A DNA stretch of 64,000 nt from Blautia faecicola (GCF_004123145.1 NZ_SDKC01000002.1:1-64000); one strand, 5' to 3'. Positions 31,373-39,998 are shown, counted from the stretch's first letter. Notes: generated by a model not told the origin, from the letters alone. Made by a program: numbers and translations.

Positions 31373-31381
31373 GTCATATGC
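31373..31381 (-). promoter_or_regulatory. GGCATACTT motif, CHC2 gene
   Basis: On the minus strand TTGTTTTTTTTGTATCG, then CATATGACAGGCATACTTATTTATAG, lies about 50 bases before the ATG. The T tract is also the tail of the upstream terminator. Confidence 0.55.
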
Positions 31382-31385
31382 GATA

Positions 31386-31423
31386 CAAAAAAAACAATCT
31401 CATAAGATGAGATTGCTTTTTTA
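31386..31423 (-). terminator. Terminator between sigma-like and CHC2 genes
   Basis: On the minus strand CAATCTCAT-CTT-ATGAGATTG is followed by TTTTTTTT. I see no gene between it and the sigma-like stop at 31545. Confidence 0.85.
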
Positions 31424-31544
31424 TCAACGGAGAGATTTTTGGAGAAAATTACTGCAGTTATGGATGAAGTAAGAATCCCTGGCTTCAGCTTTGAGCAGTG
31501 TCAATAAGACGATTATGTATGTCGATGAGCCAGACGAAAAGAAC

Positions 31545-32936
31545 TTAATTAATCATACAGAGGCCTTGATAAAAGCCATCATTTGTCTCATCTACTCTAG
31601 TTCTGTCTTTTTTTTCAGAAGCAGCTCTTTGATTCTGTTTTAATACTTCTTCGTACGAAAAGAAAAATCCCTCAAGTTCTGGTTCGGTTAATCTTTCAAT
31701 AGATTCCGTTATTATGGCCGCCTCTTGTTCTATTATCCGTTTATTCGGATATAATACTAACTCTTTCGGGAAAAACTCCACGTAACGGGACGATTTTCTC
31801 AAATAGTTCCGTTCCATAGTATTTTTAGCTGCCTTTTTAGCTGTCTGAATCTCTGTATCTGTAATACCAGGAAATGTTCGGGAAACCATTTCTTTTAAAA
31901 TCACATCACTTGGAAGCGTATCTTTATCCGTTTCTTTCTGGTATTGCATACAACACAAGATAACACATCGTTGTACCGGAGGTAATAAATTAATAACTTT
32001 CCTAATCCGTTCAACCCTTTCTTTCTTTTCGTATTCTTCTTCTGGATTTCCAAAAGTACTTTTTACTTTATTCAGAAGATTTTCATCTTCATTAGATGAT
32101 ACAAGTACTGGCTGCCATTTGATAGCATTGATCATAGACTGTTTATTCAAGGATTTACGCTTAAAAACACGAACTGCGATTTCATATAGAATATCTGGCG
32201 TAGGATTATCATTTTCCAGATGGGTTGCAGCATATTCCTTGCATTTATTTATAATTTTCATAAGATCATTGTTTGATCGACTTGAAAGCTGTTTGTCATT
32301 TGTACACTGGATTCCTAACGCCTTACGCAACCGCGGTTCCAGGTATGTTGTCAGTTTTCCACGAGTGGAGTCATATTCCTGAAGCCCGGTTTGTACAACT
32401 TCATATGCTGTGCTCAGATAATCTTCACGATGATCGTCATCCCATTTTTTGTAACGCATAATCCGGCTTCTTATATAATAGCGCAACGCAACCATTACAA
32501 TCATAACAGCATTTTGTTGCAGTTCCGGTTCGTCATGCTGAAAAATATCTGTGATCATTGCTGTAGCATCATCATCCAATGATTTTAAGACATCTGAGTC
32601 TTCATATGCATATGTGTTGGCTGCTTTTGAAGTTAAACTTGTTTTTTCTTCCTGATTATACATGAAATTGTCTTCTTCATTGAATTCGGAATCTTCCTCA
32701 GCATAGAATGCGTCTTCTTCTCTTTCTTCCTCATCTGTTACAGCATATGCAAAATCGTTATCATTTTCAAAACCAGCGTTATCACTATATAAAAGACATG
32801 CATCTTTTCCATACCCTTTAAGCCATTCCGCTGCAAACAGGTAAAAATCTTTATATGGCCGTTCTGTGATCTTCTCGATTTTTTTGATTATTTCTTTTCT
32901 TTCTTCACTTGTGTATTTCTTTTTCTGCTGTTCCAT
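31545..32936 (-). CDS. Divergent sigma-70-like factor
   Basis: A 463-residue protein. The start at 32936 is chosen for GAGGG 5 bases upstream. The N-terminal 110 residues are charged and acidic. Residues about 165-205 (STAYEVVQTGLQEYDSTRG, then TTYLEPRLRKAL) follow the sigma region 2 pattern (helix, YDxxRG, xFxTYxxxxIRxA). Residues about 230-265 (NPTPDILYEIAVRVF) resemble region 3, with its RxPTxEEIA motif. Residues about 305-375 (RIRKVINLLPPVQRCVILC and the following helix-turn-helix-like part) resemble region 4. It is much longer and more diverged than housekeeping or ECF sigma factors. Probably an element-encoded transcription factor; promoter specificity is unknown. It is flanked by its own terminator. 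Confidence 0.65.
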   Translation of the reverse strand: MEQQKKKYTSEERKEIIKKIEKITERPYKDFYLFAAEWLKGYGKDACLLYSDNAGFENDNDFAYAVTDEEEREEDAFYAEEDSEFNEEDNFMYNQEEKTSLTSKAANTYAYEDSDVLKSLDDDATAMITDIFQHDEPELQQNAVMIVMVALRYYIRSRIMRYKKWDDDHREDYLSTAYEVVQTGLQEYDSTRGKLTTYLEPRLRKALGIQCTNDKQLSSRSNNDLMKIINKCKEYAATHLENDNPTPDILYEIAVRVFKRKSLNKQSMINAIKWQPVLVSSNEDENLLNKVKSTFGNPEEEYEKKERVERIRKVINLLPPVQRCVILCCMQYQKETDKDTLPSDVILKEMVSRTFPGITDTEIQTAKKAAKNTMERNYLRKSSRYVEFFPKELVLYPNKRIIEQEAAIITESIERLTEPELEGFFFSYEEVLKQNQRAASEKKDRTRVDETNDGFYQGLCMIN

Positions 32937-33036
32937 AAAATCCCTCATTTCTTATGTAACAAAAACTTCTCTTGATCCCTGATAATCGTATGCATTATCA
33001 TCAGACATCCGTTACTTCCTGTTTAAAGCTTTATTC

Positions 33037-33456
33037 TTAACTGTTTTTCTGTTTTATCCTCCAGTCGTGAGACTGAATATAACCGAATGCCTCCTCTTCC
33101 GTATAAGTCAGAACATCTGCGATACAACAATTACGTTGTAATGGATTTGTTCGGATATTCGGAACCTGTTCCTGCAATTCATTCCATAATGCCACTCTTA
33201 ACTTCGAATATATCTCTTCCGGTCCATGATTTCCGTTGATTAATAATGTGATTTTCAGCGAACACTCTTTAAACTGTATTTTTTTTGTGACTGGATTAAG
33301 CACACCATATGAATAATCAAGAAGCTGAGCGTCATTTTCTATAACCGTCCGTGTAAGAGTTTTCAGCACCGTAGGGTTAGATTTATCCGAAAAAAATTTC
33401 AGATGATTACGGGTGCTAAAAATAATACAACAGGACATATGCCATCTCGTCTTCAT
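33037..33456 (-). CDS. Unknown 139-residue protein
   Basis: A small soluble protein with GGGAGG five bases before the ATG. It begins MKTRWHMSCCIIFSTRNHLK and has a middle (KECSLKITLLINGNHGPEE) that looks beta-rich. Not recognised. Canonical promoter TTGATT-17-TATAGT on the minus strand, covered by a perfect inverted repeat, so it is probably repressed by a dedicated regulator. It precedes the sigma-like gene by about 100 bases and may be co-transcribed with it. Confidence 0.6.
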   Translation of the reverse strand: MKTRWHMSCCIIFSTRNHLKFFSDKSNPTVLKTLTRTVIENDAQLLDYSYGVLNPVTKKIQFKECSLKITLLINGNHGPEEIYSKLRVALWNELQEQVPNIRTNPLQRNCCIADVLTYTEEEAFGYIQSHDWRIKQKNS

Positions 33457-33482
33457 AGATACCTCCCTTTGTTTATATTACT

Positions 33483-33522
33483 ATATCATTAATTATTGTA
33501 AAAATCAACCATTTTTTACAAT
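33483..33522 (-). promoter_or_regulatory. Canonical promoter overlapped by a 10-bp inverted-repeat operator
   Basis: On the minus strand TTGATT and TATAGT lie 17 bases apart. ATTGTAAAAA (33513-33522) and TTTTTACAAT (33495-33504) are perfect arms around 8 bases, covering the -35 and spacer. A further ATTGTAA lies just upstream. Confidence 0.65.
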
Positions 33523-33558
33523 AGATTATTACAATGTTGTTTTTTTCATCCGGATAAG

Positions 33559-33577
33559 ATGATATTCTTAATATCAT
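33559..33577. promoter_or_regulatory. Palindrome ATGATATT-CTT-AATATCAT
   Basis: Perfect 8-base arms around 3 bases, about 100 bases upstream of the 33.4-kb gene. Possible operator. The remaining non-coding sequence to 33829 contains no gene I can support. Confidence 0.45.
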
Positions 33578-33828
33578 GAGTATAACATACACATACACAC
33601 GAATTACACACATTTATATGTAATTATTGAAAAAATGTGAAAAAATTGCACTTTTTTTAAACAACACCTTTATCGGAATAGATGCTAAAATTCCAGGTTT
33701 TCAAACCGAAGAATGGACTTGCACATTCTCGCGCCTGTGGCGGTCGCTTGCGACATCTACCTTATACGCCGTAGTGTGCATCCTCGTGGAGAGTTTTTTA
33801 ATTTGCATGAAAGCAATTTCCTGTAAAT

Positions 33829-33863
33829 AAAAAAAGAGAATAGTACCGTAATACTGTTCTCTT
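33829..33863 (-). terminator. Terminator of the acyltransferase operon
   Basis: On the minus strand AGAGAACAGTA and TACTATTCTCT pair (one wobble) and are followed by TTTTTTT. Confidence 0.8.
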
Positions 33864-33879
33864 AACAAATCGCAAAAAT

Positions 33880-33925
33880 ATAACGTCCTGAAAAACCACC
33901 GCTTCAGCCGCGGGAGGATGCCAAA
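33880..33925 (+). other. Solitary TnpB guide-RNA-like end, copy 1
   Basis: CACCGCTTCAGCCGCGGG followed by AGGATGCCAAAG closely matches the hairpin at 41460-41505. This GC stem plus GGATGTCAAAG tail is typical of the 3' end of omega RNAs of TnpB elements. No tnpB is adjacent here, so it is probably a footprint of a lost or minimal element. Confidence 0.5.
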
Positions 33926-33954
33926 GCCATCATTCATGGCTAAAGCAAGTGTTT

Positions 33955-35007
33955 CTACACACTGAATAACTTAGAGTAATGTACTAATTTTTTCGTTTTT
34001 TCTATTACTACCGATGTCACAAAGGACGTCAATACTAACATTAATAATATCAATATCCAATGTTTGCATCCATATATCAAACTTACGAAATAGTAGGAAT
34101 AAATCTGATTGTGTACAAGGAACATGTTACCTGAATGTCTCCCAAGGATCCGCATACTATTAGAAACGACAGGTATTTTTATCAACAAATCCCCAGTCAG
34201 TGCTGCCAGGCACACGACAATGATCCCGTCGATGATTCCATAGTAATTATAGTTTGTTCTCAATGATACACCAATCAGTAAACATACAATTTCAATGATA
34301 CATTTCAAGATTTTTCCATACTTTATTTTGTGAAAATCTGCATCTAATTTTTCGAAAAAAGCTCCCTCACAACAACCAGCACCAATTAAAATTGAAAAAA
34401 TGTAGAATGTGTTGGCATTGGATGCACTAAACAGAAACAGAATGCCCATTACTGCTGCTATTGCCGGAAAGACCCCCACTTTTTTATATAAGATCTCAAT
34501 CAGGGGGACACTGACAATAATCAAGAGTGCCAGCGTAATGTACCACCAGGTCGGATTCAAGGTAGGAGTTCCAAACATATAGGATAAACCCAGAAAATCC
34601 AGTAAGAAATATACAGCCTGGCTCTTCAGCTCCGGACCATAGGCTTCCGAAATGGTACGACCTAGTGGCTGGCATAAAACAGTAAGCACAAAAACAAACC
34701 AATATAAGGAATATAGTTTCATGATACGTTTCTTAATAAAGTCTGTTATTTTTCCCGCATTCGGAGTATGTGTGCTGAATTCCTTCCGGTAGGAAGCCGC
34801 AATACCATATCCGCTGATAAATACAAATATTGCAACGCATACTTTACATAAAAGCGCAAAAAAATTTATTCTTTCTTCCGTAAAAGGGGAAAAGGTTATA
34901 ACATATTCCTGATAATTTTCTGCCTTATAAAACAGGTGATGAAATATCATCATTAAAATACCTATTCCCTTGCAGAATTCAGATTCCTTTTTGCTAAACT
35001 TATTCAA
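33955..35007 (-). CDS. Acyltransferase-3 family membrane protein
   Basis: About 350 residues with some ten transmembrane helices. Family marks are the N-terminal KGIGILMMIFHHLFY (catalytic His region), FVFISGYGIAASY, and C-terminal LGRHSGNMFLVHNQIYSYY. Members transfer acyl groups to cell-surface sugars or lipids. The start is uncertain: TTG at 35007 has AGAAGG 8 bases upstream, while GTG at 35049 has none. It is the last gene of the operon descending from 38360. It may modify the cell surface to affect phage or mating contact (inference). Confidence 0.85.
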   Translation of the reverse strand: MNKFSKKESEFCKGIGILMMIFHHLFYKAENYQEYVITFSPFTEERINFFALLCKVCVAIFVFISGYGIAASYRKEFSTHTPNAGKITDFIKKRIMKLYSLYWFVFVLTVLCQPLGRTISEAYGPELKSQAVYFLLDFLGLSYMFGTPTLNPTWWYITLALLIIVSVPLIEILYKKVGVFPAIAAVMGILFLFSASNANTFYIFSILIGAGCCEGAFFEKLDADFHKIKYGKILKCIIEIVCLLIGVSLRTNYNYYGIIDGIIVVCLAALTGDLLIKIPVVSNSMRILGRHSGNMFLVHNQIYSYYFVSLIYGCKHWILILLMLVLTSFVTSVVIEKTKKLVHYSKLFSV

Positions 35008-35082
35008 TACATTTACCTTCTCTTTCCTCTTTCGATGATTAACTGCCACACAGTTGCAACATTAGCCATAGGAGAAACATCA

Positions 35083-36384
35083 CTAGTTAATCATAAGATT
35101 ATCCATATCCATCTGTAGCTTTGGCATGTCTCCTTTACCTGCAAAAGCTGCTTCTGTTGCAGTGGATCTAGTTTCCTGGCTCGTGGATTTTCTTTCATCT
35201 GGCTTCTTGTGTTCATTAAACATTTCATCCAGATCTTCAAAAGCGTTTCCTTCATCATCTCTATCGTCTTTTTTTGATTGAGCTGTCGCAAACTTTGCGA
35301 TATCTTGATCCACTTCATTGATCAGATTCTGAATTGCATTTTTCTTTTTATTTGTAATTATTGGATATGCCTTTAAAAGATCCATCATGGCTCGTCCGGA
35401 CTTTGCAACTTGAAGCCGGCCATCTCCTGCTGCCTTAGCAACAAGCAAGGCTTCTTCTTCGGCAAAATGTCTGCTACTTTTTCGCTCCACATCATTTGTG
35501 GTCCCCCAATATGCAGATCCAAAGTCGAACAATGGTGCAAAACCCAATATTTCCCCGGTAATAGCACTTCGCAAGAAACCAAAGTTTCCAAAGTGTCTGT
35601 CCGTATTGCATATGACATAATCAACTAGGATCATCTTCTCCATGAATGTTTCCGCTTCCTTTATATGGTACAGGTCGCACATGGATAGAAAATGCTCATA
35701 TTTACTTATGCTATCTTCTTTTGTGCGTTTATTGTAGATTGCTATGGCTGGTACAAATTCCGTATCTTCCGTTACAAAATTCCTGCACTTTGAACAGAAA
35801 CTCAACCCATCCACTACCAGGCTGTATTCGACAAATGGAAGCATTCCCATTTGTTTTAACATCATAGATGCCATGACTTCACTTAGTGGCTCCTGGTGGT
35901 ATTTTTTACTACCTTGTTTTATAAGATAGGATTGCATCGTTTCATCTTGTATCCAGCGTTTTCGTAAGACACCATTTGTTGTTCTATCCGGGCTTGGATA
36001 TTTTAATTCATCTTTTTTTACGTTCCATGGTTCAAAAAAAATTTTTCCTACCTCATTTGAATACTTGTTAGTAAAGAAATTATATTTTTCCCATGTGTCT
36101 GAATCCTTGTAACGTACCCAATATTGATCCGATAAAGAAAAGAAATATTTTTCCTTGTCGAAAAATCGAAACTGCATTCGTGCTTCTTTCATTCCTTCTC
36201 TTTTATCTGGCAATAACCTGCTTTGAAACCATTGGTTGATTGATTGGGACTTTATGTTATCCTGTAACTGGATGGGCAGCATGTCATGGCTTAAGACATT
36301 ATAGAAATTCATAATAGATGAATTTTCTATTTCTATTTCCAATATGGGAGTATTTTTATTCATTAATGTGGCTTTTTCTGACAT
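35083..36384 (-). CDS. HipA-like kinase-fold protein without HipB
   Basis: A 433-residue protein with the HipA_C/PI3-4-kinase-like arrangement: YLIKQGSKKYHQEPLSEVMAS (ATP-binding region, about 160-180), VICNTDRHFGNFGFL (catalytic Asp and Asn, about 255-270) and FAPLFDFGSAYW (metal-binding DFG, about 285-295). It lacks the N-terminal HipA domain and no HipB-like antitoxin is adjacent. The C-terminal 70 residues are disordered and acidic. Related stand-alone proteins are common on Firmicute elements. It may phosphorylate host or element proteins; toxicity is unknown. AGGGA lies 8 bases before the ATG. Confidence 0.8.
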   Translation of the reverse strand: MSEKATLMNKNTPILEIEIENSSIMNFYNVLSHDMLPIQLQDNIKSQSINQWFQSRLLPDKREGMKEARMQFRFFDKEKYFFSLSDQYWVRYKDSDTWEKYNFFTNKYSNEVGKIFFEPWNVKKDELKYPSPDRTTNGVLRKRWIQDETMQSYLIKQGSKKYHQEPLSEVMASMMLKQMGMLPFVEYSLVVDGLSFCSKCRNFVTEDTEFVPAIAIYNKRTKEDSISKYEHFLSMCDLYHIKEAETFMEKMILVDYVICNTDRHFGNFGFLRSAITGEILGFAPLFDFGSAYWGTTNDVERKSSRHFAEEEALLVAKAAGDGRLQVAKSGRAMMDLLKAYPIITNKKKNAIQNLINEVDQDIAKFATAQSKKDDRDDEGNAFEDLDEMFNEHKKPDERKSTSQETRSTATEAAFAGKGDMPKLQMDMDNLMIN

Positions 36385-36410
36385 TTGAACATCCCTATCT
36401 TTTCTGTTGG

Positions 36411-37814
36411 TTATACCGGTTTTACTGCTGTATATAATCTTTTATCCGCCCATTTGGCCAGTAACCGATGTTCGATTCCACGAAAGTCGAAGTGAACTTC
36501 CGTTTTGTCAAAACTGTCTCCAAGGACGGTCACTTCCCCATTCACCAGAATAGCATAGACAAAATCAGCCATCCCATCAGACCGGTTTTTATCAGAAAGA
36601 GGAACTACATGAACAGCTACTTCATCTTCACAGATCATGTTATGGCCGGTTCCGTTAAACATTGTTTCCTTCACATCAATTGTGACTCCCAATTTTTTTA
36701 ATTGTCTTGGCAGTTTGAACTTTGTCTGGAATTTGCCGCCTACAACACTTCCGTCTACGATCACTCCGACGGAACCAAAAGATACTAACACGCCTTTCCT
36801 TTCGTCTGACACATAATACTTTTGATTTGCACCATCACTTGCCCAAACGATAATGTCCGATTTTCCTTCCTTCATGGAGAGGGGAGAAATAACCATTTCC
36901 AGTGTTACAACGGTACTTGAATTCATCTGGCGCAACTCCATGGCACAATAAGATAACGCAAGTTCGCTCAGATCCATGGACTCTTTGTATCCTGCCATAT
37001 CATCGCTTTTTGTTTCTTTCCTACCTATAGTTGATACAGGCACGGAGTTGCTGCCTTCCGCTTTTTCTTCTGTCTTCGCTTCCTGTGTTTCCTTCCCTTT
37101 TTGTTTCTCTTCTACTTCCGTTATATCTTCAACTGTATCATTATTTTTCTCATCGCTTTCATCATAAACATCATCTATGATCGTTTCATCAAGGTAAGGT
37201 TCTGTCTCGGCTTCTTCGAGGTTTAATTCCGTGCTTGCTCTATCTTCTTCCGTGCCAATAGCAATATGTGTTTTCTCCGGCTTAGTACTCTCTTCCGTGC
37301 TTGCAGATTCTTTCTCTGTAATCCCTGTGTCCTCTGATACGGCAGCAGTTGGCTCCTCTTCCATGCATGTGTCAGCAGGATCTTCAACATCTTCTAAGTC
37401 CGTATCGTCTGCTTCCATTCTTGAATAATCTACAGCTGTGTCGTTGGTTTCATCACATGCTCCCAGTTTGATCAGTGGCTCTTCATAATTCTCTGCATCC
37501 AGCGGGTCATTTTCAGCCAGCATGATCTTCAACATTCTTTTTAATTTCTTATTTTCATTAACAAGAACGGCATGTTCTTCCTTAAGCTTCAGAATTGCCT
37601 CCGTCTCTACGTATGCTGGTTGCTTTGATATGTTCACTTCCTTACCATTTAACTCCATTATAAAATCGTTTTCCGTTTTTACATACGGATATCCAGAATG
37701 AACCAATGCCATTGTACTCATGCTCAGCACTGAAACCGCATAACCGGTATCATCTGTTCTTCTTATTTTTTCTGCCGTTTCAGCAATCTGTAACCATCTT
37801 CCTATGTTTCTCAT
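36411..37814 (-). CDS. Unknown 467-residue protein with acidic linker
   Basis: Three parts: an N-terminal domain of about 85 residues (MRNIGRWLQIAETAEKIRR...) followed by a short coiled coil (KLKEEHAVLVNENKKLKR), a Glu/Asp/Thr-rich disordered region (about 110-270), and a beta-rich C-terminal domain (about 280-467) with VWASDGANQKYYVSDE and FGSVGVIVDGSVVGGKF. No signal peptide. AAGGAG precedes the ATG. It is in an operon with the HipA-like and zinc-ribbon genes. Not recognised; the layout suggests a scaffold or partner-binding protein. Confidence 0.6.
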   Translation of the reverse strand: MRNIGRWLQIAETAEKIRRTDDTGYAVSVLSMSTMALVHSGYPYVKTENDFIMELNGKEVNISKQPAYVETEAILKLKEEHAVLVNENKKLKRMLKIMLAENDPLDAENYEEPLIKLGACDETNDTAVDYSRMEADDTDLEDVEDPADTCMEEEPTAAVSEDTGITEKESASTEESTKPEKTHIAIGTEEDRASTELNLEEAETEPYLDETIIDDVYDESDEKNNDTVEDITEVEEKQKGKETQEAKTEEKAEGSNSVPVSTIGRKETKSDDMAGYKESMDLSELALSYCAMELRQMNSSTVVTLEMVISPLSMKEGKSDIIVWASDGANQKYYVSDERKGVLVSFGSVGVIVDGSVVGGKFQTKFKLPRQLKKLGVTIDVKETMFNGTGHNMICEDEVAVHVVPLSDKNRSDGMADFVYAILVNGEVTVLGDSFDKTEVHFDFRGIEHRLLAKWADKRLYTAVKPV

Positions 37815-37871
37815 ATTTCGCTCCTTTATAAATTCGCTTTTGATAAATTAACATCCGTAAAACCACATGGT

Positions 37872-38360
37872 TTAGACTCGTTGAACGTTCCGTACCTGTT
37901 CGATCAAGGTTTCATCTGCATAAAGCAGTTCGATTTTATCTCGCTTTCTGGAGTCAATAATCTCAGGTTCGCAAACACAATCTTTTTCTTTTTGGTTTTC
38001 CACTTCTTCTATATTTCTATATCGTTCATGGAAATATCGTCCAACGTCCCATTTGCTTTTTGTTTTCTTGCTAAGGATTTTTTCATATAATATGTCTGTT
38101 CCTCTGGCTATCTGTTCCTCGCGGATTTTTGTATACGACCACAATTTCGTTTCGACACGAACAGGCCATTCGTAACCACATGACATACAATAACCATTAT
38201 TCACTGGTACCTCAAAAGAAAATCGCACCAGTTCACCATTCTTAAGGGATGCCTCTTTTGTATAACCTTCACCCGTCAACGGAGAGCGAATATATCTTCC
38301 TGTCTTTCTGCTTCCGCATTTAGGGCAAGGAGGAACAAAATAGTAAATATGTTTCCACAT
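37872..38360 (-). CDS. Zinc-ribbon protein
   Basis: A 162-residue protein with CPKCGSRKTGRY near residue 12 and CMSCGYEWPVRVE near residue 58, together forming a four-cysteine zinc ribbon. The remainder is charged and helical (WDVGRYFHERYRNIEEVE). The start at ATGTGG (38360) follows GGTGAG by 7 bases; a GTG four codons earlier lacks a site. It begins directly after the right end of the IS607/TnpB remnant, so its original promoter is probably the motif at 39379, separated by that insertion. Possible nucleic-acid-binding regulator. Confidence 0.65.
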   Translation of the reverse strand: MWKHIYYFVPPCPKCGSRKTGRYIRSPLTGEGYTKEASLKNGELVRFSFEVPVNNGYCMSCGYEWPVRVETKLWSYTKIREEQIARGTDILYEKILSKKTKSKWDVGRYFHERYRNIEEVENQKEKDCVCEPEIIDSRKRDKIELLYADETLIEQVRNVQRV

Positions 38361-38548
38361 TGGAACTCTCACCGCTAATACCGTTACTGAAAACTTATAA
38401 AAAGTTATAAACTTCTATGTTTCATTCCTATTTCAACGAGCATGCTTTTGATGATATAAATATCAATCTACTCACAAGTTCTTGTACTCTCCATAGGCGT
38501 AAATTCCGGACTAACGTATCCGTACATATTTGCATTAACGTTTCAGTG

Positions 38549-39070
38549 TCAGCTTGCAAATTTTTCTCCATAAGTCTTGAGATTTATAGATGCCTGGAAA
38601 TCTCTGTCAATCATATTCCCACACGCACATCTATAAACTCTGTCAGATAACTTCAAATCTTTTTTGATGTTTCCACAACAGCTGCAAAGCTTTGATGATG
38701 GATAAAACCGATCAGCCACAATAAGCTGGATCCCTTTATCACTGCACTTATATTCAAGCTGTTTTCTAAACCCAAAAAACCCCTGTGCCTGGACTGCTTT
38801 GGATAAATGTCTGTTTTTCATCATTCCGCTGACATTCAGATCTTCCATACATATAAATCTTGGTTTTCGATTTACGATCTCCGATATGGTTTGATTTAAA
38901 TAATTTTTACGGATGTTTGTTAATCTGTGATTTCGTTTTAATAAAAGTTTTTCCTTTTTGATTACATTATTTGTTTTACAGTAACTTTCCCCTTTCTTAT
39001 TTTTCTCGTAAGAACGAGAGATACTACGCTGTAATCTGCGTTTCTGTTTTTCTAGTTTCTTTACTTTAAA
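38549..39070 (-). pseudogene. tnpB: Truncated TnpB (RNA-guided nuclease), C-terminal half
   Basis: The frame opens at about 39070 and reads KKLEKQKRRLQRSISRSYEK, later FICMEDLNVSGMMKNRHLSK (RuvC-II Glu), then the CSCCGNIKK...CACGN zinc finger and MIDRDFQASINL (RuvC-III Asp). The N-terminal half with the RuvC-I Asp is missing and no start codon is present. A clear pseudogene; an internal ATG at 38848 could give a 99-residue fragment. The downstream sequence looks like an omega-RNA end. Confidence 0.85.
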
Positions 39071-39330
39071 ACAACAACCTTTTCAACCTGATTTTGAGAT
39101 ATTCGCCTGATCAATTCCTGAAGTCCTTTTTTCTTATAATTAATCCCGGAACCGATATCACTTATTATCTCAAATGGCTGTCCTTTTGCCAGAAGATATG
39201 TCTTGACATGATCAATCTGTCGTTCCAGATCATCTTTCTGTTTATGGCTGGAAACGCGACAATATCCAATTGTAATGCGTTTTTCAGGCTTTACATTGAT
39301 TACCTGGTTGAGTTGCTCATCAGAATACAT
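39061..39330 (-). pseudogene. tnpA: Truncated IS607 TnpA serine recombinase
   Basis: 89 residues with ITIGYCRVSSHKQKDDLERQ (catalytic Ser region), then FEIISDIGSGINYKKKGLQE. The MerR-like N-terminal DNA-binding domain and the C-terminal part are missing; full proteins are about 200 residues. It runs directly into the tnpB fragment. Confidence 0.85.
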
Positions 39331-39378
39331 TCTATGAATCCGGACTTTCTATTCTTGTATCAGCTTAGCTCTACTAAT

Positions 39379-39387
39379 AAGTATGCC
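39379..39387 (-). promoter_or_regulatory. GGCATACTT motif upstream of the IS607 remnant
   Basis: On the minus strand TTATATATGAAACG, AAAACCGCC, then TTGGCATACTTATTAG. The upstream half matches the motif region of the surface-protein gene at 230-272. It probably once served the zinc-ribbon/HipA-like/acyltransferase operon before the insertion. Confidence 0.5.
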
Positions 39388-39454
39388 AATTGTTCAGGCG
39401 GTTTTCGTTTCATATATAAACAAACTGGAATTTTTGAACGAAAAAACTGAGCAG

Positions 39455-39877
39455 CTAACCCAGTTTTCGAAAGATCTGTTTTGCAGCTCTTCCAAAATGT
39501 CTGGTAGAAAAACAAAACAGTACTGCACTTCGGATGATAAAAAGCAGATATACCCAACGGTAATCTGAAAAGTACGGGAAAAACACGGACAATACCGGAG
39601 GGAAACAGATTCCCAATACACAGATGCAGCAGGCCGTCACATCATACACCCAACTTCCCATTCCGAGAATTTTTCGTACTTGTTTCCAATCCGGAAGATA
39701 TTTGGAAATATATGGGAGCATGGCATCCTGCCAGCATTCCCTGACCAGGAAACTGAGCAGGAAAATACCGGCAAATATACTGAATACCCCTATGGAAGTG
39801 GTATCCAGCGTAGCAAGAAGAAAAAAACGTTCCAGAAATAACAGAAAAACAAAAGATAGTAAATAAAACTTATCTAT
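39455..39877 (-). CDS. Membrane protein lacking a canonical start
   Basis: This frame encodes about 140 residues with three or four hydrophobic helices (LLSFVFLLFLERFFLLATL, GVFSIFAGIFLLSFLV, YLLFIIRSAVLFCF) and ends AAKQIFRKLG. No ATG/GTG/TTG is near its beginning. It opens at ATAGATAAG, which overlaps the stop of the 42-codon ORF upstream and follows GGAGGAGAACGAGG. Either ATA is used through coupling, or a one-base change split a single protein of about 180 residues. Function unknown. Confidence 0.45.
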   Translation of the reverse strand: MDKFYLLSFVFLLFLERFFLLATLDTTSIGVFSIFAGIFLLSFLVRECWQDAMLPYISKYLPDWKQVRKILGMGSWVYDVTACCICVLGICFPPVLSVFFPYFSDYRWVYLLFIIRSAVLFCFSTRHFGRAAKQIFRKLG

Positions 39878-39998
39878 AAAAGCCCTCGTTCTCCTCCAGC
39901 CTGGCTATCATTTGTTTTCTCTTACGGTTGCCAATACAAAGGCACGTATCAATAAATCCAATAACACCGAAAAATATAAATACCAACATATGCATCAT
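39870..39998 (-). CDS. 42-residue small membrane protein (or N-terminal part of a split gene)
   Basis: The ORF MMHMLVFIFFGVIGFIDTCL... followed by basic NRKRKQ has a strong ribosome site (GGAGG, 8 bases before ATG). One transmembrane helix. It starts four bases after the lipoprotein gene ends, so it belongs to the same operon. See the next downstream frame for the possible split. Confidence 0.55.
   Translation of the reverse strand: MMHMLVFIFFGVIGFIDTCLCIGNRKRKQMIARLEENEGFYR

Larger units (their letters stand above)
38380..39340 (-). mobile_element. IS607-like element remnant (tnpA' and tnpB' fused by deletion)
   Basis: A serine-recombinase fragment (tnpA) is followed directly by the C-terminal half of tnpB, then a right-end region with ATAGAAGTTTATAAC and TATAAGTTTTCAGTAACGG typical of TnpB element ends/omega RNA. 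The middle of the element (C-terminal part of tnpA and N-terminal part of tnpB) is deleted, so it cannot move by itself. Outer boundaries are approximate. Confidence 0.75.

Noticed and set aside
33627-33830. 67-codon plus-strand ORF
   Set aside because: No ribosome site, odd composition, and it overlaps terminator sequence of the opposite strand.
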